DNA from: Desulfobulbaceae bacterium
Lineage (GTDB): Bacteria; Desulfobacterota; Desulfobulbia; Desulfobulbales; Desulfobulbaceae
DNA length: 40,054 nucleotides
Assembly: GCA_015489765.1 (NCBI GenBank)
Contig: WFZC01000337.1
Span: 1 to 40,054 of the forward strand
Reading direction: 5' to 3'
Numbering within the stretch: position 1 is the stretch's first letter; every line of letters starts with the position of its first letter. A model generated the notes under the pieces. It was not told the DNA's origin. It did no database searches and was given only the letters and a program-made list of their open reading frames with translations. Both the position numbers and the translations under genes were made by a program. Shown here in pieces: positions 7,058-15,111 of the stretch.

Positions 7058-8454
7058 GCAGACAGGCGGTATTATTGGTTGATGACAAGAAAGATATGCT
7101 CACCATGTTGACCAGGCTTTTGCATACGGAGCTGGACGTGGATATTCACTGCGCCGGCGGCGGTGAAGAGGCCTTTGCCTTTCTTGAGAATAATCCCTGC
7201 GATGTGGTGGTGACCGACATCCGCATGCCGGGAATGGATGGTATGGAGCTCCTGCGCCGTATCAGGAAGGGGGGCTCCAGGATCATGGTTATCATGATGA
7301 CGGCCTATGGAAGTATTGACAACGCGGTGGAATCCCTGAAACTCGGGGCCTATGATTTCATCACCAAGCCCTTTGACGAGGAGCGTCTGGTGCATGTTAT
7401 CCGCAAGGGCCTGGAGCATGGGGTCCTGCAGCAACAAACCAGAAAGCTGGAACAGCGCATCCGGGAGCAGAAGGTCAACGAGCGCTTCATCGGCCAGTCT
7501 ACCGCGTTGCGCAAACTGACCGAAATGATCAACCTCGTTGCCAGGACCGATGTGCCGGTGCTGATTACCGGCGAAACCGGCACCGGCAAGGAACTGGCCG
7601 CTTCGATGATTCATGATTTAAGTGACCGGGCAGACGGCCCCCTGGTGACAGTCAACTGCGCGGCCATACCCGAGGACATCCTGGAAAGCGAGTTGTTCGG
7701 ACACCGCAAGGGTGCCTTTACCGGTGCTGCTGCCGACAGGGCTGGTCTCTTTGCCGCTGCCGAGGGCGGCAGTATTGTTCTGGATGAAATCGGCGATATG
7801 CCCATTCTCCTGCAGTCCAAGCTGTTGCGGGTCCTGCAGGAGAAAAAAGTCCGGCCGCTGGGCGCTGACCGGAGCCGCACCATTGATGTGCGTATCATTG
7901 CCTCGACCAACCAGAATCTGCCGGAAAAGATCATGGCCGGGAAATTTCGGGAAGACCTGTACCACCGGCTGGCCTGTGTCGCCCTAAACACCCCGCCTCT
8001 GCGTGATATCCCCGATGATATCCCGCTGATCGCCAACCATTTTCTCAGCCGCTATACCGAGGAATTCGGGTTGGAGAAGACGATGTCCGAACAGGCCCGG
8101 CGTTATCTGATAACCAGAAAATGGACAGGTAATGTTCGGGAACTGCAGAACGCCATTAAACGGGCACTGATATTTTCCAAGGGGGATGAGCTGTTGTCCG
8201 AGGATTTTGACTGTGCCCTCGGTATGCTGCCGCGTGGTGATGGCGGGTCAGAAGAGTTGTGTGACCTGACCTATCGGGAGGCCAAGGAAAAAATCCTGGA
8301 AAAGTTTACAACCCGGTACATGACCAGTCTGCTGGAACAGACCGGCGGCAATGTTTCCCGGGCCGCCAAAAAGGCTGGGATCGAGCGCCAGTCCATGCAA
8401 CAGCTTTTGAAAAAATATGGTATTTCAGCGGCCCGCTTCCGGGAGAAGGCATGA
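7054..8454 (+). CDS. NtrC-family sigma-54-dependent response regulator
   Basis: A 466-residue protein with the full NtrC layout. The receiver domain (about 1-125) has phosphoacceptor D55 in VVVTDIRMPGMDG and K near TKPF. The AAA+ domain (about 145-385) has Walker A GETGTGKE (173-180), the sigma-54 contact loop GAFTGA (220-225), Walker B IVLDEIGD and an arginine-finger region. The C-terminal Fis-type helix-turn-helix is NVSRAAKKAGIERQSMQQLL. It overlaps the upstream kinase by four bases (ATGA), so the two form a translationally coupled two-component pair. It would activate sigma-54 promoters; rpoN itself lies at 20889, and a candidate site lies upstream of the YeiH gene. The target genes are unknown. 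Confidence 0.93.
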   Translation: MSRQAVLLVDDKKDMLTMLTRLLHTELDVDIHCAGGGEEAFAFLENNPCDVVVTDIRMPGMDGMELLRRIRKGGSRIMVIMMTAYGSIDNAVESLKLGAYDFITKPFDEERLVHVIRKGLEHGVLQQQTRKLEQRIREQKVNERFIGQSTALRKLTEMINLVARTDVPVLITGETGTGKELAASMIHDLSDRADGPLVTVNCAAIPEDILESELFGHRKGAFTGAAADRAGLFAAAEGGSIVLDEIGDMPILLQSKLLRVLQEKKVRPLGADRSRTIDVRIIASTNQNLPEKIMAGKFREDLYHRLACVALNTPPLRDIPDDIPLIANHFLSRYTEEFGLEKTMSEQARRYLITRKWTGNVRELQNAIKRALIFSKGDELLSEDFDCALGMLPRGDGGSEELCDLTYREAKEKILEKFTTRYMTSLLEQTGGNVSRAAKKAGIERQSMQQLLKKYGISAARFREKA

Positions 8455-8580
8455 TTATGGGCAAGAGGTTGCCGGCAGCGACTACTGCATAAGACCGGAT
8501 TGAAGGCCTGTTGCCGTTTTTGCGAATTTGCGGCCAGGCGGGAGGGAGCGGCCCCGCCAGCGCCCCCAAAAAAGTCAGGG

Positions 8581-8610
8581 GCGGGACCGTTCCATCCCGC
8601 TTGCTTTTTT
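8581..8610. terminator. Rho-independent terminator between convergent genes
   Basis: The stem GCGGGA (8581-8586) with TCCCGC (8595-8600) is followed by TTGCTTTTTT on the plus strand and ends the regulator gene. Read on the minus strand the same stem is followed after a few bases by TTTTTT, so it may also serve the convergent transporter gene. A second GC-rich stem, GGCGGG/CCCGCC, lies just before it. Confidence 0.75.
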
Positions 8611-8611
8611 C

Positions 8612-9991
8612 TTATCCATGCATCCCCAGGACATAATATCTGAGCCAGACATAAATCATGGCGATGAAGACCGTGATCAGCATGATCGGAAGACTGTAGG
8701 CCATGAATTTGAGAAAGCTGATTTTATGACCTGCCTTTTCCGACATACCAACAACAATAACATTGGCCGAGGCGCCGATGGCCGTGCCGTTGCCGCCGAG
8801 ACAGGCCCCCAGTGCCAGGGACCACCAGATGGGCATCAGGTCCGGATGCTGAAGCAGGGCCAGGCCGGTCTGATGGGGCCAGAGTTCCCGGGCCATGTCC
8901 ACGATAAGCGGATTCATGGTGGCCACATAGGGGATATTGTCGACCACGGCCGAGGCAATAGCGGAAAACCACATGATGACCATGGAGGTGGAGAACAGGT
9001 TGCCGTGGGTCAGGGCAAGCATTTTTTCGGACATCAGCTTGATGGCCCCGACTTTGACCAGGCCGCCGACCATGATAAACAGACCGATAAAAAAGAAGAT
9101 AACCGGCCACTCGACCTCGGCCAGGATGTGGTGGGGCTCATCGGTCCCGGAGAGGAGCAGGAGCAGGGCGGCGCCGAACAGGGCAATCGTTGCCGGTTCA
9201 TAATGGAAAAATCCGTGCAGGATAAAGCCGATCAGGACAATACCGAGCACCACCAGGGATTTTGTCAGCATGACCGGGTCCTTGATCGCCTCGTTTTCAT
9301 CCATTTGCATGATACGGTTTTTGAGTTCATCCCTGGTCTTGAGTTTCCTGCCGAATATGAGTTTCAGGATCAGGATGAGGACCCCCATGATAAAGATAAC
9401 GGCAGGGGTCAGGTGAATGATAAAGTCCATGAAATCGAGTTTTGCCTTGGAGGCGATCATGATATTGGGTGGATCACCGATCAGGGTCGCGGTGCCACCG
9501 ATATTCGAGGCAATTGCTTCGACAATCAGATAGGGAACAGGATCGACTTCCAGGGCGTCGGCAATGAGCAGGGTGACCGGTGCCAGCAGAAGAACAGTGG
9601 TGACGTTGTCAAGAAATGCCGACAACACGGCAGTAATGACGGCAAAAATGATCATTATCCGCATCGGCTCACCGCGCCCCGCCTTGGCCGAGCGGATGGC
9701 GATATATTCAAACAGGCCGGTTGGCCGGATGAGGTTGATGATGATCATCATGCCGATCAGCAGAAAGATGACATTCCAGTCAACGCCGAATTCTTCAAGA
9801 TGAAAGGCATCGTGCTGCTCAAGAATCTTCAAGACAAGGATGAGGGAGGCGCCGAACAGGGAGATAATGGTCTTGTGGATTTTTTCCGACATGATGATGG
9901 CAAGGGCCAGGAAAAAAATACCGCAGGCAAGGTAAAACTGGGTGTTCATCACCACGGTATGCACGGCCTGTGCCGTCTCAACAGGTTCCAT
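8612..9991 (-). CDS. ArsB/NhaD-type ion transporter (IT superfamily)
   Basis: A 459-residue inner-membrane protein with about 11-12 hydrophobic segments and a hydrophilic loop near residue 230. The diagnostic half-repeat motifs are SAFLDNVTTVLLLAPVT and ASNIGGTATLIGDPPNIMI, mirrored in the second half by ASAVVDNIPYVATM and LGACLGGNGTAIGASANVI. They place it in the ArsB/NhaD/P-protein group of Na+/H+ or anion transporters. The substrate cannot be told from sequence; there is no arsR or arsC nearby. Start ATG 9991 has GAGGGCAG upstream and overlaps the end of the CBS protein gene by 14 bp, so they are coupled and are probably transcribed together with the ClC gene. Confidence 0.85.
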   Translation of the reverse strand: MEPVETAQAVHTVVMNTQFYLACGIFFLALAIIMSEKIHKTIISLFGASLILVLKILEQHDAFHLEEFGVDWNVIFLLIGMMIIINLIRPTGLFEYIAIRSAKAGRGEPMRIMIIFAVITAVLSAFLDNVTTVLLLAPVTLLIADALEVDPVPYLIVEAIASNIGGTATLIGDPPNIMIASKAKLDFMDFIIHLTPAVIFIMGVLILILKLIFGRKLKTRDELKNRIMQMDENEAIKDPVMLTKSLVVLGIVLIGFILHGFFHYEPATIALFGAALLLLLSGTDEPHHILAEVEWPVIFFFIGLFIMVGGLVKVGAIKLMSEKMLALTHGNLFSTSMVIMWFSAIASAVVDNIPYVATMNPLIVDMARELWPHQTGLALLQHPDLMPIWWSLALGACLGGNGTAIGASANVIVVGMSEKAGHKISFLKFMAYSLPIMLITVFIAMIYVWLRYYVLGMHG

Positions 9992-10463
9992 CTTTCTGCC
10001 CTCCCTTGCTCAGATAGTCTGCAACGATATCGAATATATCTCGGATATACACAATGCCGATAATGTTACCATCTCCATCGGTAACCGGTAATCGTTGCAC
10101 CCCTTTTTTGATCATCAGGTCGGCGCATTCCATAAGCGGCGCATCGGCGTCAATGGTGAATACTTTTTTTACCATGATGTCGGCGACCTGCTTGTCCGCT
10201 GCCCGGGCGGTCATCTCTTCGAGCATATTTTCCCAGGAAAAGATGGAGATATCCGGAGACAGATAACTGGGGATGACTGCTGCCAGGATATCTTTAATGG
10301 ACAGGATTCCCACCACGGTACCCCGTTCATTTTTTACAAGCATACCCTTGATAGGGAGACCGTGGGAACGTTTTATTTCCCGCATGGTGGTCACCGCTTC
10401 GCACAGTGTCATCTCAGGGGTGAGATATTGGGTGACGGGTGACATTAAATCTTTTGCTTTCAT
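9978..10463 (-). CDS. CBS-domain pair protein
   Basis: A 161-residue soluble protein made almost entirely of two CBS motifs (about 1-62 and 88-150): MKAKDLMSP..GILSIKDIL and VADIMVKKVFTIDADAPL..GIVYIRDIFDIV. A Bateman module of this kind binds adenine nucleotides and acts as an energy or ionic-strength sensor. It is sandwiched between the ClC channel, which has its own CBS pair, and the ArsB/NhaD-type transporter, overlapping the latter. A role as a regulatory subunit of one of these transporters is inferred. Start ATG 10463 has GAGGTAACAC upstream. Confidence 0.88.
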   Translation of the reverse strand: MKAKDLMSPVTQYLTPEMTLCEAVTTMREIKRSHGLPIKGMLVKNERGTVVGILSIKDILAAVIPSYLSPDISIFSWENMLEEMTARAADKQVADIMVKKVFTIDADAPLMECADLMIKKGVQRLPVTDGDGNIIGIVYIRDIFDIVADYLSKGGQKDGTC

Positions 10464-10503
10464 GTGTTACCTCAACGATTTGAAAAAGTCATGCTGCCAT
10501 GGA

Positions 10504-12285
10504 CTATGATGCCGAACAGAGCATGCGGATGGTTTCGGCTTTTTCGCTTATGCCCCGTTTCAGCAACTCATGATTGTAGGCGGTAATGACGTCCGATCGC
10601 TTCAGCATTCCGAGAATCCATGGTTCCTTGGTGCTCTCTACAACGGGAATTTCTTCAATGCCTTTAATATCGAACAGGATCATGGCGTCATAGAGATTAT
10701 CGTCAGGGGTCAGGGTGATGACATCACGGGTGCAGATAGCGCCGACCAGATAGCAGACTCGTTGTTCTTCATCGTGGAGGATATTCTTGATATCCTGCAT
10801 GGACACCACCCCAACCATCAGGCCCTTGTAATTGACAACCGGGAAATAAAAGGTGTCCCTGGAATAGCGGAAGAGTTCAAGGAGTTGGTTGATATTGGCG
10901 TTTTCACTTATGAAATCAACATCCTCGGTCATGGCGCTTCCCACCTTGATTGATTTCATGATCGCCACTTCCCGACCCTCGTGCAGGTTAATGCCCTGGC
11001 GGGTGAAGTCAACCGTATCAATGGAGTCGTGATACAGCCGTGTGGCGGTTATGGTGCTGAGAATGGAGACCAGCATAACCGGGATGATAATGACATAGTT
11101 GCCGGTCATTTCAAAGAGTAGAAAGATGGCGGTCATCGGGGCATGGGTGGAGGCAGCGAGAAAGGCGCCGATGCCGATGGTGGCGTAGGCGCCGGGTGAG
11201 GCGGTATAGGCGGGCCACAGGGCATGGACAATAGCGCCGTAGGCCCCGCCGCATACCGCGCCTATAAAAAGCGCCGGTGCAAATACACCGCCGGAACCAC
11301 CCGAGCCGAGAGTAATGGCGGTGGCAATGGATTTAAGAAAGATAAGCGCCAGCATGACCGTGGCCACGGTATGGCCGGTAAGAGCTTTTTCAATATAGTC
11401 ATAGCCGTCCCCCATTACCTGAGGAAAGGCGATACCTATTGATCCGACCAGTATGGCGCCGAGGATAGGTTTGAGCTGCGGATGCAGGGGCAGTTTTTGG
11501 AAGGAATCACGGCAATAATAGAAAAAACGGATATGGAGAACAGCCAGAAACCCGACAATCAAGGCCATAATCGCATAAAGCGGCACTTCAACAAAGGGAT
11601 TGACCATGTGATAGGCCGGAATGGGAAAGGTCGGCGAATGACCGAACCAGGAACGGGTGACTACGGTTGCGAGGGCAGAGGCGATGACCAAGGCGGAGAA
11701 AGATGAAATTTCATAGGTGCCCAGGAGGACAATCTCGGCCGCGAAGAAGAGCCCGGCCAGCGGCGCGTTGAAAATTCCCGCGATGCCACCGGCGCAGCCG
11801 GCCGCGATATAGACCTTCATTCGTCGGCCGGACACCTTCCTCTTCTGGCCGATGAGCGATCCAAGACTGCCGCCGATCACGGCAATGGGACCCTCCACAC
11901 CGGCGGAATTGCCTGTTCCTATGGTCAGGGCCGTGGAAATGATTTTCAGGATAATGTTTCTGGCCCGGATCACACCATTTTCCAGATTGACCCGCTGGAG
12001 AAATTTTGGGAATCCATACCCGTTGACCAGCCCGGGGAAGGCCAGTGAAAAGGGAATAAGGAGAATCATACCGGTCACGGGCAGCAGGGGAAGCAACAAT
12101 TTATGCCAGCCGCCCTCGCCGATCCTAAAAAATTCATACAAACGGTCAAAAATCTGTGCATGGACCAGTTCGACCGCTTCACGAAAAACTATAATCGCAC
12201 AACCGGACAAAAGCCCGATCAGGGCGGCAATAAGGATCATTCTGGTATTTTTGCCGGGGAGAAAAAATTTTATAGATTTATTCAT
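10504..12285 (-). CDS. ClC-family chloride channel/antiporter with C-terminal CBS pair
   Basis: A 593-residue protein. The membrane part (about 15-430) carries the ClC selectivity-filter segments: GTGNSAGVEGPIAVIGGSLGS, which matches the GxEGP motif, GSGGSGGVFAPALFIGAVCG, and a late AFLAASTHAPMTAIFLLFE helix. Residues about 445-585 form two CBS motifs (VGSAMTEDVDFISENANI, GAICTRDVITLTPDDNL) on the cytoplasmic side. Members move chloride or other small anions, some as H+ antiporters. The first gating glutamate is retained in GVEGP, which favours antiport. It is the first gene of a minus-strand set with the CBS protein (40 bp apart) and the ArsB/NhaD transporter. Confidence 0.92.
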   Translation of the reverse strand: MNKSIKFFLPGKNTRMILIAALIGLLSGCAIIVFREAVELVHAQIFDRLYEFFRIGEGGWHKLLLPLLPVTGMILLIPFSLAFPGLVNGYGFPKFLQRVNLENGVIRARNIILKIISTALTIGTGNSAGVEGPIAVIGGSLGSLIGQKRKVSGRRMKVYIAAGCAGGIAGIFNAPLAGLFFAAEIVLLGTYEISSFSALVIASALATVVTRSWFGHSPTFPIPAYHMVNPFVEVPLYAIMALIVGFLAVLHIRFFYYCRDSFQKLPLHPQLKPILGAILVGSIGIAFPQVMGDGYDYIEKALTGHTVATVMLALIFLKSIATAITLGSGGSGGVFAPALFIGAVCGGAYGAIVHALWPAYTASPGAYATIGIGAFLAASTHAPMTAIFLLFEMTGNYVIIIPVMLVSILSTITATRLYHDSIDTVDFTRQGINLHEGREVAIMKSIKVGSAMTEDVDFISENANINQLLELFRYSRDTFYFPVVNYKGLMVGVVSMQDIKNILHDEEQRVCYLVGAICTRDVITLTPDDNLYDAMILFDIKGIEEIPVVESTKEPWILGMLKRSDVITAYNHELLKRGISEKAETIRMLCSAS

Positions 12286-12301
12286 TTGTTTTACTTGTGC
12301 G

Positions 12302-12640
12302 ATGCAAAATTTTTACCGCAGGCTTAATGCAACGTGCATCCAGGAGGAACGTATTCCCGTCCGCTCCGCCGAGGACGCCTTCGCCGGACAGAATGTTCGG
12401 CGAATCGGACAGGGCTGCCCCCTGATTTTGGTCTACCTGAAGAATCGTCAGTTCATGGACCGCAGCCGGTACATATTGAACCAGGAAACAGCATCGGACG
12501 ATCCCTGCTGGCTGCGTTGTCTGGTGAACGCTGAGATAAGGGTAATTCGGGGGCAGCATGGCCAAATATCGAGTTTTAGTCCATCAGGATTATTGGAGAG
12601 GGTCAGGACGGCATGGGAATTATTCCAAGAATTGCAATAA
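12302..12640 (+). CDS. Possible small hypothetical protein (doubtful)
   Basis: An open frame of 113 codons in the gap between two minus-strand genes. From about codon 17 its codon use resembles the neighbouring genes (GAG GAC GCC TTC; GTC TAC CTG AAG; CTG GTG AAC), which argues for coding. No family is recognised. The ATG at 12302 has no ribosome site. A perfect AGGAGG sits inside the frame five bases before an ATT codon at about 12353, which is not a normal start. The 3' end overlaps the convergent DUF1634-like gene by 38 bp. It may be a remnant or a gene with a wrongly placed start. Confidence 0.25.
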   Translation: MQNFYRRLNATCIQEERIPVRSAEDAFAGQNVRRIGQGCPLILVYLKNRQFMDRSRYILNQETASDDPCWLRCLVNAEIRVIRGQHGQISSFSPSGLLERVRTAWELFQELQ

Positions 12641-13028
12641 AAACCACAATTCCTCCGATAAGAGCCAATGTTCCATACACCATATCTTTTTCCTTGTAAA
12701 GGGCCAGCGCCGACAGGAGAAGAGCGGGCAGAACCGCAAAGACACCAAAGGAAATCCCAAAGGAACATAATCCGTCCCCGGTCGTCAAATGGGAGAGATA
12801 CCAGTGTCCGTGCGGCAGGGCGCCGGTAGCTCCTTTCCAGATTTCATGAATTGATTCCCCCTTCCAGATGGTCGACAGCCAATAGGAAGTGGCAACATAA
12901 TTATCACGGGATATAAAGGCGATAATGGATCCTATCATGACTATGACGGAGCCGAGTAAAACTCCCCAGTAAACGATTTCTCCATAAACGAGGGCGGCAA
13001 GCGGCGCTTTAGGTTTTTGTTCTTCCAT
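12603..13028 (-). CDS. DUF1634-like small membrane protein, partner of TauE/SafE exporter
   Basis: A 141-residue protein with about four hydrophobic segments (around 13-37, 75-85, 88-108, 113-136). The ORF track starts 18 codons early. ATG 13028 is chosen because GGAG lies 7 bp upstream and the protein then starts at MEEQKPKAPL. The pattern of a small multi-helix protein directly following a TauE/SafE gene (13 bp gap) fits the DUF1634 family, which is found beside these exporters. A helper or second subunit in sulfite or sulfonate-related export is an inference, and the family match is tentative. Confidence 0.6.
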   Translation of the reverse strand: MEEQKPKAPLAALVYGEIVYWGVLLGSVIVMIGSIIAFISRDNYVATSYWLSTIWKGESIHEIWKGATGALPHGHWYLSHLTTGDGLCSFGISFGVFAVLPALLLSALALYKEKDMVYGTLALIGGIVVFIAILGIIPMPS

Positions 13029-13041
13029 GTCTTTTCTCCTT

Positions 13042-14079
13042 CTAAAAATGCAGTGAAATTCCAAATGCCCCTTCAACTCCACGCATGATGAGTTTTATGG
13101 AGGAAACCAGCAGAATAATAATCAGAATTTTTCGGACAAAACCGGCATTGATGCTGATCAAAAGGTAGGCACCGAGAATGCCGCCAACGACCTGGCCAAG
13201 CATCCAGGGGGCGGCAAAAACAGCGATCAAGGCCCCATAGGAAATATATGTCCAGATTGCGGTGGCATTGCTGATGGCAAGTAAAACACCGCTGCATGCG
13301 GCGGCAATTTTTACCGGGGCCATCATGACGAGGTTGAGTGTCGCCGTCAGGAAAGCGCCGCCGCCGAGGCCGAAGAAACCGGCGATAAAGCCGAGGAAGA
13401 TGAACATGATCGCGCCGGGGATGGCCCTGGTCAGGTCATAATGGACAACCGTGCCAAGGGATTCTTCCCAGTAGTAATTGCTCAGGCCCAGTTTTTTGGC
13501 AATGGGGTCAATCCGTTTGGGTTTGGGGGATTCCGTGGCACCGCCTCCGGAAATAAGAAAATAGGCCACAATGAGCATGAGGATACCAAGGGAAAGCCGG
13601 ACATATCCGTCTCCCACCGGGCCCATATATTTATGCAGGTAGATGGCGGCCACACTGCCGGCAAGAGCGCCGACGGTAATGGGAACTCCACAGAAAAAAA
13701 CGAGTTTTAAATCGGCAAGTTTTGTGCGCATGAAAGGGCCTGATGAAATCAGGCCGCTGAACATGGCGACCACAAGGCCGGTCGAGCGGACAACCAGGCT
13801 GTCAATGTGGGTGAAACCCAGCATAATCGGGGTGAAAATCACACCGCCGCCGATTCCGCCGATGACGGCAAGGACGGCTATTAAGGTGCTGATTACAAAT
13901 GACGCCACTATGATCAGCCACATATCTCCCGGACTGAGCACCGCAGTGGGCTGGACCTTGGAGAAAATTCCCATAACCGTGTAGCCCGCAACAATAAGCA
14001 GGATAAGAAGGGTAAGCTCGGGAACCTTGGTCAGCAGACCCCATAACTTGCCCTTCTCCTTTTTCATCACCTGTTCCAT
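13042..14079 (-). CDS. TauE/SafE-family sulfite/sulfonate exporter
   Basis: A 345-residue inner-membrane protein with eight or more helices. It has the repeated glycine-rich signatures of the family: AVIGGIGGGVIFTPIMLGF in the first half and GFIAGFFGLGGGAFLTATLNL in the second. Proteins of this group export sulfite, sulfoacetate or related anions. The ORF track begins 26 codons too early; ATG 14079 follows GAGGAGGAGGAT, a very strong ribosome site. It is followed by the DUF1634-like gene, and another candidate sulfur-oxyanion exporter (YeiH type) lies about 1 kb upstream on the same strand. Together they fit a cell that handles sulfite or sulfate in bulk. Confidence 0.88.
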   Translation of the reverse strand: MEQVMKKEKGKLWGLLTKVPELTLLILLIVAGYTVMGIFSKVQPTAVLSPGDMWLIIVASFVISTLIAVLAVIGGIGGGVIFTPIMLGFTHIDSLVVRSTGLVVAMFSGLISSGPFMRTKLADLKLVFFCGVPITVGALAGSVAAIYLHKYMGPVGDGYVRLSLGILMLIVAYFLISGGGATESPKPKRIDPIAKKLGLSNYYWEESLGTVVHYDLTRAIPGAIMFIFLGFIAGFFGLGGGAFLTATLNLVMMAPVKIAAACSGVLLAISNATAIWTYISYGALIAVFAAPWMLGQVVGGILGAYLLISINAGFVRKILIIILLVSSIKLIMRGVEGAFGISLHF

Positions 14080-14810
14080 ATCCTCCTCCTCTGAAAAATA
14101 AATAAAAAGTACAAGACGTTCAAATCCGGTAGTCAAGTTGTACCAGGACACCGGCAATTCAAACGGAATGGATCAGGTTTTGTCGGGATCCTGGGGTCGT
14201 GCCGTCTGAGAAATGGGTGAATGTCCGGTAAGGACTATTGATATTTATGACTGTGATCGGAGTGTCCGCAGGGCATCAGCGATGAACAGATTTTCAGGCG
14301 GCAGTGGTGGTGGGGGGTGATTCAACCGCCGGGAGGGCTTCCTCGTTCGACAATGCAGGCCTTCTGCACTATGGGCCGCATTAATTGCAAAAGATGTATT
14401 TTGAACAGCGGAATCGTGTCCATAATATCAAGGGGTGTCGTTGCATACGGATTGTCGTTTTTTTCAATCTTTTTGTTTTCTGAGCGATTTCAAAAAATAT
14501 TGAAGCCAACAATCAGCTCAGCTGATTTGGGGGTATCTTGTATCACTCTTTTGTGATTTTGTCTACGATAAGATGACGGGAAATGAAATTTTTTTTGCAC
14601 TGGATAACAGAGTGCTACGTTGTCGAAAGGAGGGTAGGGGTCGGGACGGAAAATGGGTCGCCAAATGTCCGTGGCCCGATTTTCCATAATGATGATAAGA
14701 GTGATTATTTTAACTGCCGATTGTATGAGGGGATAGCGACAATTATTTAAGTTTTCCGGCATGATTGCAACGGTTCGGGCCGTACCCGCCACAGCGAGGT
14801 ATCTTGTCGG
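14080..14810. other. Intergenic region, 731 bp, no credible gene
   Basis: The short ORFs on both strands here (79-100 codons) show no family features, no ribosome sites and biased residue content, so I call none. The stretch presumably contains the tauE promoter. Its one clear feature is the 17-bp palindrome at 14511-14527. Confidence 0.5.
14511..14527. promoter_or_regulatory. Operator-like 17-bp perfect palindrome
   Basis: AATCAGCT-C-AGCTGATT has two perfect 8-bp arms around one central base, in a T-rich gene-free stretch. Its size and symmetry suit a dimeric repressor or activator site. The loop is too short for an RNA hairpin. The cognate regulator is unknown. Confidence 0.35.
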
Positions 14811-15032
14811 TCATTCCACTGTCCGTCCGGCCTGGAACTGGTCACAAAAGTCCTGGGCGCCAAGGTATTCTTCATGCCGGCAACAGATGCCGTCATCCTT
14901 GCGCACCGAGCCATAGGCCGAGCCCAGGGTGATCCAGCCCTCGAATTCCTTCTCCAGGTACTTGGGATCATTACGAAAGAACATGCAATTCAGGCAGATT
15001 TTCTTCTTTTTCTTTGTTTGTACGGATAGCAT
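14811..15032 (-). CDS. Small Cys-rich protein of unknown function
   Basis: A 73-residue protein that starts with a lysine run (KKKKK, 7-11) followed by C13-x2-C16, then C50-C51 and C63. Five cysteines plus H53 suggest a small metal or Fe-S site, but I recognise no named family. ATG 15032 is preferred to the upstream ATG at 15062 because GAGGGT sits 7 bp before it, and the upstream start falls in a hairpin. It lies 79 bp downstream of the YeiH-type exporter on the same strand, separated by that hairpin, so transcription may be reduced rather than independent. Confidence 0.6.
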   Translation of the reverse strand: MLSVQTKKKKKICLNCMFFRNDPKYLEKEFEGWITLGSAYGSVRKDDGICCRHEEYLGAQDFCDQFQAGRTVE

Positions 15033-15050
15033 GTTTTTACCCTCGAGGAA

Positions 15051-15091
15051 ATGGATATCCACAGCCCGGGCTTCGGGCCGCGGATATCCAT
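15051..15091 (-). terminator. Large hairpin after the YeiH-type gene
   Basis: A 10-bp perfect stem ATGGATATCC/GGATATCCAT encloses a second stem GCCC/GGGC. It lies just past the stop of the 15112-16545 gene. There is no strong U tract, so it may act as an attenuator or an mRNA 3' end stabiliser rather than a full terminator. Confidence 0.5.
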
Positions 15092-15111
15092 GTGATTGAG
15101 ATTATCTTCCG

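Noticed and set aside
8528-10063. 511-codon plus-strand ORF
   Set aside because: It is the antisense shadow of the ArsB/NhaD-type gene; its His/Asp/Gln-rich content is what reverse reading of a membrane protein gives.
12303-12318. Second sigma-54-like box (GG-N10-GC, minus strand) before the ClC gene
   Set aside because: The -24 part matches only GG, the region is A/T-rich, and the implied transcript would leave only about 7 nt before the start codon.
14110-14130. tRNA-like GTTCAAATCC text
   Set aside because: Flanking bases do not pair into a T stem and there is no acceptor, D or anticodon arm.
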